Assembly (NCBI RefSeq): GCF_900114455.1
Contig: NZ_FOTC01000008.1
Coordinates: 107,255 to 171,254 of the forward strand
DNA from: Halogranum rubrum
GTDB lineage: Archaea; Halobacteriota; Halobacteria; Halobacteriales; Haloferacaceae
Reading direction: 5' to 3'
DNA: 64,000 nt
The notes beneath the pieces are model-generated. The model was not told where the DNA came from. It ran no database searches and worked only from the letters and a program-made list of their open reading frames with translations. This document shows positions 50,158 through 60,090 of this stretch, in pieces. A program made the translations under genes and the position numbers. Every line of letters begins with the position of its first letter. The first letter of the stretch is position 1.

Positions 50158-52347
50158 GTGTGTCATCTGCTACTCGGCGGGTTGGCCACGGGGGTAGTCG
50201 TGGCAACTAACTTTCGTACCCGCGTAAGAGTCGATAAGCGAGAGGTCATCACCCTCACACTGTTGGTCGCGTTCTGTCTCGTGGGGCTCGAGGCGACTCC
50301 CGAACTGAAAGAGTTCTCGATCATTCAGGGTGGCGTCGGTATCGTCGCATCGCTTCTCCTCCCGGGCTATCTCCTCTTACTCATCGCAAAGATTACTCCC
50401 CAGCGAAAGGGTCAGTTGGCGATGTATGCAGTCGCCGTCAGTACGGCCTTTCTCCTCTTACTCGGAGCCATGACGTACGTCGTCGGTAGCGTTGTCGATG
50501 TCGAGAGACCGCTAGAGGCGATGCCGTGGGTGCTTGGACTGTCGCTCGTGCTCCTCTCCGCTGGTGCATACACTCGGTCAGCGGGGTCGAGTCTGTCTCG
50601 TCGGTCGTTCAGCGTGTCGTTTCGGCCGCTGTTCTCTGCTGTCCTCTTGGTACTTCTTCCGCTGGCCTCGGTAGCGGCAACGTCGGCAATCAATGCAGGT
50701 GAGAGTACGTTGCCGATGCTCCTTCAGATTGTCCTGCTCTGCGGCGTCGTGGTACTCCTTCTCATCGGAGCCATCCCGCCCAACCTGCGACCGTTTGCTG
50801 TCTGGTCGGTTTCGATAGCGGTCCTGTGGCAGATGACGTTTATCTCTCCACACATCTGGGGATGGGATATTCACTTCGAGTACTTCACGGCACAAGAGAT
50901 ATTCCAGGGTGAAGACTGGACTCCCGCGTCTGCGGGGCCGACGAACTCGCTACTCTCCGTGACGTTTCTAGCGGCCGTCTACGCCTCAGTGACAGGTCTC
51001 GAACTGGTCTGGGTCTACAAGCTAGTCTATCCGCTCATCGCCTCGTTGCTCCCTGTTGCAATCTACTATCTTGCACTGGCCGAGTTCGACGACGAATGGG
51101 TGGCAACCCTCTCACCTTTCGCGCTGATTTTCTACTACGGATATTTCAAGATCATGCCAGATAAACAGATCATCTCGCAAGTATTCTTGGCACTCGTTCT
51201 TGTGACAATCTTCGACAACTCGGTACGTGGCACTCGAAAGAAGGTGCTCGCCGCAACGTTCGGAACGATGCTGATTTTCTCACACTACGGCACCAGCTTG
51301 CTGTTCATCGGAGTACTCGCCGCAACAATCGTTGTCGTCGCCGTTGCCAAACGACTCGACGTCGTCGACGGGGCTACGCCTACTGTCCTTAGTCCACTCT
51401 TCATCGCCTTCCTCGCGGTCGAATGGATCATCTGGTATCTGTTCAGTGCTGCCGGCGAGAACTTCGACCGTATCGCCAGTGTGCTTGGAGCATTGTTGAC
51501 GCAGAATCTCGGTTCGTCCGGTCGCAGTGGTATCGGCTACGCGACGAAGACCTTCGAATCGCCGACCTGGATGGTCTACAAGTTCCTTGTCGCCGCGTTA
51601 GTCGGTCTTATCTGTATCGGGGTCTTGTGGATGCTGTACTCGGCCGTAACCAGGCGAGATAACAGAACGCACTTCGAATACACCGTCTTCTCAGCGTTGC
51701 TCGTGTCGTTCCTCGTTTCGTCAGTGTTACTGACCTACAACGTGGGATTCGATAGAACACTCCTCTTGGTCTTGGTGGCACTGCCACCGTTCGCGGTCGT
51801 CGGGCTTCGAACATTGCTCTCGCTTGGACCGAAGGTATCTGACCGTATTTCGACCGAACCGTCTTCGAAAGCGGTAGCGAGTGTCTTTACGATTTTTCTC
51901 GTGGCCCTGTTCTTCTTCAGTTCCGGTGCCGCGTTCGCAGTCGCAGGAGAGGACGTCCCGGCCTACAGTATCAACCTCGAGAAGGATGCCGGCTGGCCAG
52001 TGTACGAACGAAGCGAGGTCGCCGCCACTAGATGGCTGGACGAAAACGCACGTCCGGAGTCGAGAGTCGTCGTGTACAACCAGTGGAGCGCGCTCAAGAG
52101 CAGAGACGCACTGTTGGTCCGAGAGGTCATTTCCTCTGATCAGATAGTGTATGCCCTCCCGAACACTGACTACTTGGGCAGCGGACAGTACGTGTACATA
52201 AGTGACAAGCCGATGGTGCAAGACGTCGACGACAGGGTAGAGCGAGTCTACATCAATCCCGAAGAGACACGCTTCTATCGACGACACGTGGTCGGTGAGA
52301 GCAAAATCTATTCGAGCGGCGATGCCCAAATCTACCGATCCGACTGA
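50158..52347 (+). CDS. Large multi-pass membrane protein (DUF2206-like)
   Basis: 729 residues from a GTG at 50158, with roughly 15-18 hydrophobic helices. The region SPHIWGWDIHFEYFTAQEIF with Trp/Asp motifs in the first large extracellular loop, and the C-terminal soluble domain (WLDENARPESRVVVYNQWSA), fit the DUF2206/GT-C-like membrane family often found in archaeal glycan clusters. It could be a lipid-linked sugar transferase or polymerase. The N terminus is unclear: a TATA box at 50088-50096 and an ATG at 50136 suggest an earlier start in another frame. Stop abuts the convergent flippase stop. Confidence 0.75.
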   Translation: MCHLLLGGLATGVVVATNFRTRVRVDKREVITLTLLVAFCLVGLEATPELKEFSIIQGGVGIVASLLLPGYLLLLIAKITPQRKGQLAMYAVAVSTAFLLLLGAMTYVVGSVVDVERPLEAMPWVLGLSLVLLSAGAYTRSAGSSLSRRSFSVSFRPLFSAVLLVLLPLASVAATSAINAGESTLPMLLQIVLLCGVVVLLLIGAIPPNLRPFAVWSVSIAVLWQMTFISPHIWGWDIHFEYFTAQEIFQGEDWTPASAGPTNSLLSVTFLAAVYASVTGLELVWVYKLVYPLIASLLPVAIYYLALAEFDDEWVATLSPFALIFYYGYFKIMPDKQIISQVFLALVLVTIFDNSVRGTRKKVLAATFGTMLIFSHYGTSLLFIGVLAATIVVVAVAKRLDVVDGATPTVLSPLFIAFLAVEWIIWYLFSAAGENFDRIASVLGALLTQNLGSSGRSGIGYATKTFESPTWMVYKFLVAALVGLICIGVLWMLYSAVTRRDNRTHFEYTVFSALLVSFLVSSVLLTYNVGFDRTLLLVLVALPPFAVVGLRTLLSLGPKVSDRISTEPSSKAVASVFTIFLVALFFFSSGAAFAVAGEDVPAYSINLEKDAGWPVYERSEVAATRWLDENARPESRVVVYNQWSALKSRDALLVREVISSDQIVYALPNTDYLGSGQYVYISDKPMVQDVDDRVERVYINPEETRFYRRHVVGESKIYSSGDAQIYRSD

Positions 52348-53763
52348 TCAGATTACCGTCGCGACTAAACTTTTGACCCGCGTCCGAACGCGGCCTATGA
52401 ATACCAACACGAGAATCGCATAGATAGCCGCGCCACCCACGACTGCCGAAACCGTCTCAACGAACGACAGCGTCCCACCCCGAGTGAACCAGAACAACGC
52501 GATGCCCATGAGTATCGCAGCACAGACCTCTGAGAGAATCTCACGCTTCGGGATGGTGATGTCGACGAGCGAGCGGAGATACCGGTACGAAAGTGCCGTC
52601 CGAATGGCCATCGAAGCGGCCGTCGCAATCGCGGCCCCGACCCAACCGACTGCCGCAATCGCGACGACGTTGCCGACGAGGTTGAGAACGACGTAGATTA
52701 CGTTCGCACGGAACATCAGATCAGGACGGTCGAAGGCGTTGATGACTTTCGCGAAGATTTCTTCATAGCTGTGGGCGAGTCGCGCGAAGATGAGAATCAC
52801 GAAGACCCAATAGCCAACGGTGTACTGTTGACCGAGCGCCAACAGCAACGACCGGGCCACGACGAGTCCACCGACGACACCCGGAATAGCCATGATTCCG
52901 GAGTAGACGAGTGATTCGTTTACTGCTCGTTTGACCGAATCCAGCCCGTCGTTCCGGATCATCCGATCGACGTTTGCGTACAGTGTCGCGCTAAGAGCCG
53001 AGGACACGAGAAAGAATGCGGCACTGATACGCCAGGTTAGCTCGTAAACGCCGATGAGCTCTGAGGCGACGAAGAATCCGAGAACGATCGTGTCGGTCCA
53101 GAGCCACGCCTGATTGCGCACAGTGCTCATCCAACTGTATCGGCTGAACTCGAAGAGGCTGGCGAACTGTTCTCGAGTCGGTCGCCGCGGCCGGATGGTG
53201 AGGAATTGAGCACCGACGACGATGTAAACAACCTTACTCAGCACCAACCCGGCGAACAGCCCGGCGGCCCCGTATCCCTGCCAGAGAAAAACCACCCAGC
53301 ACACCAATTTCGTCACACCAGAGAGAAAGAGCGTGAACTCCGCTCTGCCGACCCGTTGCTCTCCGTGGAGTCCAGAGCTGATTGTCTCAGCAAACATGAC
53401 TGCGAACAGCGTAACGATAAGATACGGAACTGCAACTGGGCTACCGATGTACGCTGAGACGGTGTCTCGAAACAGGACTAACACGAGGACGATCGGCAGC
53501 GATAGTACAAGCCGAATTAGAAATTCGGCGACGAGGAACTCACCCTGCAATTTCCCTTCGGCGATACGTTTGACCGTCGCCTCCCAGATCCCGAGGCTGC
53601 TCAGTAGAAGGGCGAGAACGTACACCGCGACGAATAGCGCGTACGTACCTAACGTCGACGCACCAGCAACGTCCGCCACATAGATGATGCCGACGATTTC
53701 CGTGATTCCGAGCCCGACTCGAGAAACGAACGAACCGAGAGACGATTTGATCAGGCGCGACAT
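52348..53763 (-). CDS. Polysaccharide flippase (Wzx/RfbX type, MATE-like)
   Basis: 471 residues with about 12-14 hydrophobic helices (LGSFVSRVGLGITEIVGII, LLVFL-type segments and SLSYRYLRSLVDITIPKREI near the C terminus). The layout of alternating helices and positive loops fits the polysaccharide biosynthesis protein family that moves lipid-linked oligosaccharides across the membrane. It shares its end base with the 50158 gene. A substrate cannot be named. Confidence 0.85.
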   Translation of the reverse strand: MSRLIKSSLGSFVSRVGLGITEIVGIIYVADVAGASTLGTYALFVAVYVLALLLSSLGIWEATVKRIAEGKLQGEFLVAEFLIRLVLSLPIVLVLVLFRDTVSAYIGSPVAVPYLIVTLFAVMFAETISSGLHGEQRVGRAEFTLFLSGVTKLVCWVVFLWQGYGAAGLFAGLVLSKVVYIVVGAQFLTIRPRRPTREQFASLFEFSRYSWMSTVRNQAWLWTDTIVLGFFVASELIGVYELTWRISAAFFLVSSALSATLYANVDRMIRNDGLDSVKRAVNESLVYSGIMAIPGVVGGLVVARSLLLALGQQYTVGYWVFVILIFARLAHSYEEIFAKVINAFDRPDLMFRANVIYVVLNLVGNVVAIAAVGWVGAAIATAASMAIRTALSYRYLRSLVDITIPKREILSEVCAAILMGIALFWFTRGGTLSFVETVSAVVGGAAIYAILVLVFIGRVRTRVKSLVATVI

Positions 53764-53978
53764 GGCTGTAGAAGACCTGAGTTACTGTGTGTTTCCATGA
53801 CAGTTTCCTACTTCGTACATCGTCTTAATGATGCAGGTTGAGCGAGAAATTGTCACGTCGACTCCCGGTCGACTGGACGAAGCAATCCGGTGATGAGACA
53901 TTCGTTCGGCGAATAACACGAATTATAGTGTGGGTAAGCGATTTAGTACTGCCGGACATTAGGCAGATAAGAGACCCT

Positions 53979-55115
53979 ATGGAGAACCCACAGCGGCGAG
54001 ACTATCTAAAATTGGCTGCGGCTGCAGCGGGTAGTAGTATTCTCACGTGGACAGTAGCGGAGGCGAGATCGGACGACAGTGACGAACAGAACACACAGTT
54101 AGATCCGCAGAGTTTCGACGGAATGGACGGTATCCATTACGTCCCCCCGGAGGACGGAATCCGTGGCATACAGAGCGTCATCGACGAACACGCACCGAAC
54201 GTCTCGATTCGACTGGGAACGGGCGAGTACGTAGGCAGAGAACTGACGCTCGACCACGGCGTACATCTCGTCGGGAACGGACGAAACGCGACGCGGCTCG
54301 TTCTTGCCGATGGCGCGAACACTGATCTCTTGAGAACCCCAAATCCAGACGAGCGGACGTGTATGCAGGTCCTGTTACAGAATATCACGTTCGACGGTAA
54401 CAAAGACAACAACTCGTCCGGCGACGGAGTCTACGGGTCGTTCTGGAACGGACGGTTCGTCGACTGTGACTTCGTCACCGCGGCCGGGAAGGGCTTCTGG
54501 CTCGCGGGGTCGTCCACAGCTTCGACAGATGATAACTACTTCCGGGGCTGTCGCTTCGTCGCGTCGATGGGTGACGGACTGCAGATTGGTCTCAATAGAG
54601 ACGCTGGACCGGCGGTCGGCGTCTCGCGGCTCGAATCCTGTTGGTTCGGATCGAACCAAGGCCGTGGTGTGAAGATACGTGGAAACGACAACATCATCAC
54701 GACCAGCAAGTTCTACGCGAACCGTGACACCGACGTGGTAATCGACCGAGGAGACCGAAACCAGATTCGTCAAAGCGACCTCTCTAAACAGGATCCGACC
54801 GCACCCTGCGTCGAACTCATCGCATCGAAAGGGGTCAACTCGATAGGGAACAAGATCGATGGAAACGTTATCTTCGGGAGCTTTCGTGACGCTATCTACT
54901 GCAACGCCGACAGAAACGACATCGTCGCGCTCCAGATACACGACAACACGGTTCTCGGACGGACCGGGGGTCCGGAGCGAAACCGAAGCGCTATCTTCGC
55001 CGAGGGTAGCGCGTTCGTCGCTTGCTCCGCAAGGAACAACACCCTACAGGGCGACTACACCGCATCGGCGCTCCGTATTCCATCCTCGTGGCAGACGAGC
55101 GGAAACATCCTCTGA
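53979..55115 (+). CDS. Exported right-handed beta-helix protein
   Basis: 378 residues from the ATG at 53979 (MENPQRRDYLKLAAAAAGSS): a Tat signal without lipobox. The mature chain is a series of about 22-residue coils typical of pectate-lyase-like beta helices: GRFVDCDFVTAAGKGFWLAG, NYFRGCRFVASMGDGLQIG, SRLESCWFGSNQGRGVKIRG and NIITTSKFYANRDTDVVI. It is probably a cell-surface glycan-binding or cleaving protein. Catalytic residues are not obvious. Confidence 0.82.
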   Translation: MENPQRRDYLKLAAAAAGSSILTWTVAEARSDDSDEQNTQLDPQSFDGMDGIHYVPPEDGIRGIQSVIDEHAPNVSIRLGTGEYVGRELTLDHGVHLVGNGRNATRLVLADGANTDLLRTPNPDERTCMQVLLQNITFDGNKDNNSSGDGVYGSFWNGRFVDCDFVTAAGKGFWLAGSSTASTDDNYFRGCRFVASMGDGLQIGLNRDAGPAVGVSRLESCWFGSNQGRGVKIRGNDNIITTSKFYANRDTDVVIDRGDRNQIRQSDLSKQDPTAPCVELIASKGVNSIGNKIDGNVIFGSFRDAIYCNADRNDIVALQIHDNTVLGRTGGPERNRSAIFAEGSAFVACSARNNTLQGDYTASALRIPSSWQTSGNIL

Positions 55116-55186
55116 TCGCGGCAGTTCGGCATCTAGAGATAGAGAGAAGACTCGGGTGGACCGAAAAGTAAAATTCGAGTGGCAAA

Positions 55187-56044
55187 TCACCGGTGAGCGC
55201 GGACGAGATACGCGCCCGGACGACCGTTCGTGGGATCTCCGAGATGCGTGAGTGAGTAGCCCTCCTCACGAAGGAACGCTTCAATCTCGTCGGTCGTCGT
55301 CCCGTATCGCTTCGACTTCTCTGTATGCAGTTCGACGTAAATCGTGTCCACACCATCTAGCAGACCTCCCAATCCTCGAAGCACCTGTAGCTCAGCCCCC
55401 TGAACGTCGATCTTCAGCATATCTGGCGCGGGGTATCCGCTGGCGACCACGCTATCGCCCCTCCGAACTTCGATAGGTAACCCATCTCTATGGTCAGAGA
55501 GGTAGTGATGTCCGCCGCCCGCTTCGACGAACTCCGATTGGAGAACGGACTCGTCGTCGGTATCGGAGAGTGCGACAGCAGATGTTCGCCAGCGCTCCGT
55601 TGGAGCGTTCGCGGACAGATTCTCGGAGAGTCGAGAGCGGTTCGTTGGGTCGGGTTCGAAGGCGACGACGCAGCCGCTCGATAGCCGTCGCGCGATGAGA
55701 CAAGCGTACGTCCCCACGCAGGCTCCGACGTCCCAGACGACCTCTGACCCGGATAGTTCGTCGAGAAACATCTCGATGACGCGTCGCTCTCCACCCAATC
55801 GCTTCGCTCTTCTTCGTTCTGAACGAGTCGAGACGGTAAAGCGAGCCGTCGTCTCTCCGACTGTCACCGTGCCATCCTCGGGAAACAACGCGAGACGCCA
55901 CCTCCAGTAAACGCGATGGAGCTCTCCAAGGCTATCGTAGCGCTTCGTCAACTGCGATAACGCACGTGCTGATACATCTCTCGGTGAAATCGGGAGTGAC
56001 TGCTGTTTGAGAGGGTTAGTCGACCTCATACACGAGTGATACAT
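55187..56044 (-). CDS. FkbM family methyltransferase
   Basis: 285 residues from the ATG at 56044; a second ATG at 56029 is equally possible. The SAM-binding motif VVWDVGACVGTYACLIAR and CVVAFEPDPTNRSRLSENL, followed by LKIDVQGAELQVLRGL and IYVELH, are FkbM signatures. It would methylate a hydroxyl on a sugar or lipid in the glycan. The gene is divergent from the ATP-grasp gene. Confidence 0.9.
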   Translation of the reverse strand: MYHSCMRSTNPLKQQSLPISPRDVSARALSQLTKRYDSLGELHRVYWRWRLALFPEDGTVTVGETTARFTVSTRSERRRAKRLGGERRVIEMFLDELSGSEVVWDVGACVGTYACLIARRLSSGCVVAFEPDPTNRSRLSENLSANAPTERWRTSAVALSDTDDESVLQSEFVEAGGGHHYLSDHRDGLPIEVRRGDSVVASGYPAPDMLKIDVQGAELQVLRGLGGLLDGVDTIYVELHTEKSKRYGTTTDEIEAFLREEGYSLTHLGDPTNGRPGAYLVRAHR

Positions 56045-56233
56045 CCGTCTCGTCGGTTGTAACGTTATGCGTCCGGATCGCTCGACCGCTTATGAACTCG
56101 GTTTCAGTTCGATATCTCACCGGCAGTCGAGGCGCGGGCCTTGTCACACCTAATTCGCTGAGAACCGATACTGCGTGAATGTTGAACGTCAAACAGACAT
56201 CAGTTTCATATCGTGTGACGAAGACTACTAACT

Positions 56234-57508
56234 ATGATTCACAACCAGCAGGTTGAACAGTCGATTCTGATTCCGGCCGGGGCCTCACCGAAGAGCTTGA
56301 CGGCGGTTCGTTCACTCGGGGGGCACGGCGTCCACACCGTCGTCGCATCGTCGATACCGACCGCCCCAGCGATATCGTCGAAATACTGTGACGAGGCGAT
56401 AATCGTTCCGTCGCCGTGGGACGATCTGATTGCGTACAAGAATGCTCTCGTCGAGATTGCCTCGCGTCCCGACGTCGAGGCAATCATCCCCTCGCTGGAG
56501 GAAGATGCATTCCTCCTCGCCAAATATGCCGACGAGTTCACCGACCACGTTGCGCACCTGTGGCCGTCGTTCGAGACGCTCCGTGTCGCACACGACGGAA
56601 AACTGTTGGCCGAAGAGGCAGCCAAGATTGATATCCCTGTCCCGGAGACGATGCTGTTCGACGAGGTGAACGACTGGTCCCGCAAGCTGATCATCAAACC
56701 CCGATACTCGATTCTGACGAGTGAGTACGACGATTCACTCGATCCCACAGAGTGTCGTGGGAAGATCGACCCGATTCATCCACGTCCGGGTGAGGAGTTG
56801 ACCTACGACGAAGTTACCGCAAAACTGTCCGGGTATCCACCCCTCGTCCAGGAGTACGTACCGATAAAGCGTGAGTACTCGTTCAGAGCACTCTACGACC
56901 ACGGTGAGGCGGTGGCGACCAGCCTGAAACATCAGGTTCGTGGGAAGTCGTATGCAGGCGGGGCGAGCGTCTTCTGCGAACTCGTTCGGAACCCCGAACT
57001 CGAGGAGATGGGTCGGCGACTCTTGGACCATCTCGACTGGCACGGACTCGCCACCGTGCAGTTCATCGAGGATGCGCGCACGGGCGAGTTCAAACTGACC
57101 GAGATCAACCCCCGCATGTGGGCGTCGATTCCGCTCGACGTCCGTGGCGGAGTCGATTACCCCTACTTCTACTGGTTGATGGCACTTGGGAAGATGGACC
57201 AGATCGAACAGAGCTACGATGAGGGATTCGCCGCGCACATCCTCTTCGGCGAGGTAGAATACCTGTTGAGTGTCGTTCGAGACGACTACCCGAACGCCGA
57301 ACGTCCACCCATCCAGCGCGCTCTTTGGGACGTACTCCGCTCGGTATACGAGCATCCGAACTTCTACTTCCTGACCTGGGACGACCCACGACCGTTCGGT
57401 CGGGGCGTACTGAACGTCTTGACGTCGGCCATCGACAACCGGCGAGGCCAACTCTTTCGTCGAGAGACGGAACGAACCGAGCGGCAGGAACGCACGGTCA
57501 ACCAATGA
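56234..57508 (+). CDS. ATP-grasp carboxylate-amine ligase
   Basis: 424 residues. N-terminal pre-ATP-grasp domain (QSILIPAGASPKSLTAVRSLGGHG), central ATP-grasp fold (KLIIKPRYSILTSEYD, LVQEYVPIKREYSFRALYD) and metal-binding FKLTEINPRMWASI. It is likely to form an amide or ester bond between a carboxylate and an amine (or related) with ATP, as in related ligases of surface-polymer gene sets. The substrate cannot be read. It is a monocistronic gene with a 460-base gap after it. Confidence 0.85.
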   Translation: MIHNQQVEQSILIPAGASPKSLTAVRSLGGHGVHTVVASSIPTAPAISSKYCDEAIIVPSPWDDLIAYKNALVEIASRPDVEAIIPSLEEDAFLLAKYADEFTDHVAHLWPSFETLRVAHDGKLLAEEAAKIDIPVPETMLFDEVNDWSRKLIIKPRYSILTSEYDDSLDPTECRGKIDPIHPRPGEELTYDEVTAKLSGYPPLVQEYVPIKREYSFRALYDHGEAVATSLKHQVRGKSYAGGASVFCELVRNPELEEMGRRLLDHLDWHGLATVQFIEDARTGEFKLTEINPRMWASIPLDVRGGVDYPYFYWLMALGKMDQIEQSYDEGFAAHILFGEVEYLLSVVRDDYPNAERPPIQRALWDVLRSVYEHPNFYFLTWDDPRPFGRGVLNVLTSAIDNRRGQLFRRETERTERQERTVNQ

Positions 57509-57979
57509 AGTGAGCCGGCGCTAGCCACGAGTGAATAGTGCTGTCAGAATGTGATGTTCCTGTTTCCCTACCGTAACGTAGAGACTTCTACCTGGATTGC
57601 ATCCTTCGCGTGACAGTTACGGCTTCTCCTGGTGTCGATTCAGAATCTCCTATCCAAGCGTGAGAGTCGTCACTGTTTGACAACACAGGCAGAGTGTCTC
57701 GCTATGCGACACAAACAGGAGATTTGTGTCGTCGTTAGGTCGTCGTTCGTCCGATCGCATGGTCGAACGCTGGCGGAGGGAGTACGTCGCCAAGCGAGGT
57801 TCAATGCGCCAGTACAATCAGTAGTAACGATACATTTTGTAGAGGTTCGCGCAATCAGCGTAAAAGGCACATGTTTCGAACGGTGCCGAAACACAGCTGT
57901 GATCACCGACTACGAGTTATAAAACACATTACAATACTGGTTCCGTGTCACCCTCTTTTGAGATGAGTGAGTGATTAGA
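57509..57979. other. Intergenic region without a supported gene
   Basis: 471 bases. Short open frames occur on both strands at 57632-57922 but lack haloarchaeal codon character. One minus-strand frame (57670-57906) contains TTDCTGALNLAWRR, vaguely like the C-terminal end of TnpB proteins, which is too little to call. Confidence 0.5.
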
Positions 57980-59227
57980 ATGAACGGCCCACTTTCAAGG
58001 CTGACAGACGTGGATGACGTCGAGAACGTCGTGATCTTCGTTTCTGATGCACATCGGTTCGATTTCTTGCCGGACGAGGTGAAGCGATTGGGTTTGACCG
58101 CCAAGGCAATCGCTCCAAGTACGTTTACCGCATCGGCGTTACCATCGCTGACGACGGGACAGTATCCGGACACACACAAGGTGTGGATGTTCGACGACCA
58201 ACTCGCTGCGAGGCCGCCCCTACTCGACCCGACTGACCAGGAAATCGATGTCGGCTTCGACGCGGAGACGGTGTGGACAAAGCTAGAGCAGAGTGAGAAA
58301 CCACCGCTGCAGATTCATCACCTCGACACCGAATCCAAACTTCGCGAGCTAGAACCACCGTTCGTGCACGTCGTCCACGACGTCGGCCCTCACGCCCCGT
58401 ACGGGTTCGAGAACGGCGTCTTCGAGTCGACAAAGGAGTTCTTCCGAGAGTACGAGAACAGACGGCCACAGTTGATAGATCTCTATCGGCAGGATTGTCA
58501 CAACTCTGTAGACCGGTTCATGAACGTCTACAACCAACTCGTCGAGCGAGATCTGCTCGACGAAACACTGGTCGCCTTCACGAGTGACCATGGACAGTGT
58601 CTCGGAGAGAGAGAGAATGGTGGTCGATTCGGCCACGGCCACCCGATGAGTCCGGAGAACGTCGAGATACCGGTGGTGTTCATGGGTGCAGGGCTACCGA
58701 GAGGAGAGACATACGACACGCTCCTCTCGGGAACCGACATCGCACCGACAGCTCTCTCGGCACAGCGAGGCACGGTCCCCGAGGACGTTGACGGAACTGA
58801 TATCTGGCGAGACACTCCGACCGTAGAGAGACGAGTTCGTTCGGATGTGTGGCAGAACCTAGAAGTAACTGTCGGCGATCACTCCGCCGAGATATCGGTC
58901 TACGCTGCGTGCGGCCTCTGGAACGACAGTGGTGGATACGTGTTCCATCAGAAATCGCGTCTCCAGCGGCTCGGAGCGTTGTTCTTCGACGACCTCTGCA
59001 GAGGATACTCTCCAGCCTGGCGGGGGAACCTGTCTCCGAGGAAGCTATCGACGTTTACCCGGTTGGCTCTCTCGAACCGTCTGAAATACGGACGTCCCGA
59101 TTTCTCCGACAGCCTAGCTTTCTCCGAAGTGCCGAAGGACTTCGAGAAAGGGACGCACGACTTCAGTGACAACGCACTCAGCGATGCGCAAGTGACTCAG
59201 TTGCGAGATCTCGGCTATCTCCAGTGA
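57980..59227 (+). CDS. Sulfatase-like/alkaline phosphatase superfamily enzyme
   Basis: 415 residues from the ATG at 57980; a GTG three codons earlier is possible. Metal-binding motifs: NVVIFVSDAHRFDFLP, the core THFxASALPSLTTGQYP-like segment (here PSTFTASALPSLTTGQYPDT) and VAFTSDHGQCLGE with the following GHGHP. The usual formylglycine precursor Cys/Ser-x-Pro-Ser-Arg is not clear, so it may be a phosphodiesterase or phosphoethanolamine transferase-like enzyme rather than a sulfatase. No signal peptide, so cytoplasmic, which suggests action on a precursor. Confidence 0.8.
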   Translation: MNGPLSRLTDVDDVENVVIFVSDAHRFDFLPDEVKRLGLTAKAIAPSTFTASALPSLTTGQYPDTHKVWMFDDQLAARPPLLDPTDQEIDVGFDAETVWTKLEQSEKPPLQIHHLDTESKLRELEPPFVHVVHDVGPHAPYGFENGVFESTKEFFREYENRRPQLIDLYRQDCHNSVDRFMNVYNQLVERDLLDETLVAFTSDHGQCLGERENGGRFGHGHPMSPENVEIPVVFMGAGLPRGETYDTLLSGTDIAPTALSAQRGTVPEDVDGTDIWRDTPTVERRVRSDVWQNLEVTVGDHSAEISVYAACGLWNDSGGYVFHQKSRLQRLGALFFDDLCRGYSPAWRGNLSPRKLSTFTRLALSNRLKYGRPDFSDSLAFSEVPKDFEKGTHDFSDNALSDAQVTQLRDLGYLQ

Positions 59228-59363
59228 TACGAGAGACACCCCTCCCTGCTCGGAGTCGAGTCGACGGTGGGCCAAACGGAGCAACACCGAGTCGAGTTCA
59301 CCGGAGAAAGGTAGGATGCGGAGATTGTATTACGACCGACGACGAACTACGGGTTCAGTAGTC

Positions 59364-59957
59364 ATGTTACCTTGGGCACACGCCGGAATCGGCTATCTGC
59401 TCTGGTCTGTACTGACCCGGTATCGAGAGCGACGCCCCCCGAGCGACCTCGAAGCGTGGGTTCTCCTCTTCGGCACCCAGTTTCCAGATCTCGTCGACAA
59501 GCCGCTGGCGTGGACGTTCGGTATCCTCCCGTCGGGTCGGTCACTCGGCCATTCGTTGTTCACGCTCTCTGGACTCTTCGTCGTCGGATACGTCGTCAGC
59601 AAGCGCTGGGGACGAACGAATCTGGTGGTCGCGTTCGGTGTCGGGTCGTTCAGCCACACCTTTGCAGATACCTATCGAATACTGTTGGAGGAGCGATACG
59701 CGTCTCTCGGCTATCTTCTGTGGCCGATTCTTCGGACGCCGGGAGAAGACATGCAACGGTCGATTATCGACCATTTCCGCGGGACGAGTTTCGGTGTCTC
59801 GTTTTCGATTCAGTTGTTGCTGGCACTCGTCGTCGCGCTTGTGTGGTTCCGTGACGGCGCGCCTGGACTTCCGACACATTTCCTGCTGTCGAACGAAGCG
59901 ACGGACACGGAACGAAGCGAGGAGTCGGACACGACGGAGGAGGAATCACAGGGATAG
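59364..59957 (+). CDS. DUF457/YdjM-like metal-dependent membrane protein
   Basis: 197 residues from the ATG at 59364 (MLPWAHAGIGYLLWSVLTR). The pattern of His/Asp motifs on hydrophobic helices, HAGIGYLL, GTQFPDLVDKPLAW, SLGHSLF and FSHTFADTY, is that of YdjM/DUF457 proteins, membrane hydrolases of unknown substrate. The C-terminal tail is acidic and soluble. It lies 136 bases after the sulfatase-like gene. Confidence 0.78.
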   Translation: MLPWAHAGIGYLLWSVLTRYRERRPPSDLEAWVLLFGTQFPDLVDKPLAWTFGILPSGRSLGHSLFTLSGLFVVGYVVSKRWGRTNLVVAFGVGSFSHTFADTYRILLEERYASLGYLLWPILRTPGEDMQRSIIDHFRGTSFGVSFSIQLLLALVVALVWFRDGAPGLPTHFLLSNEATDTERSEESDTTEEESQG

Positions 59958-60090
59958 CGACTGCCCGAGAGATGATCGCTCACGTAACGGGTCACTCATC
60001 CGACTGCATGCAGTCGCGCGGTCGGATTGAGCGATGACAGACACTCATTATAGAGAGTCGATTCGAACGGTGCGGTGACGGCTGTTCTTG

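Noticed and set aside
57670..57906. Possible TnpB-like C-terminal fragment (TTDCTGALNLAWRR)
   Set aside because: The resemblance covers only a dozen residues, with no zinc motif or upstream domain.
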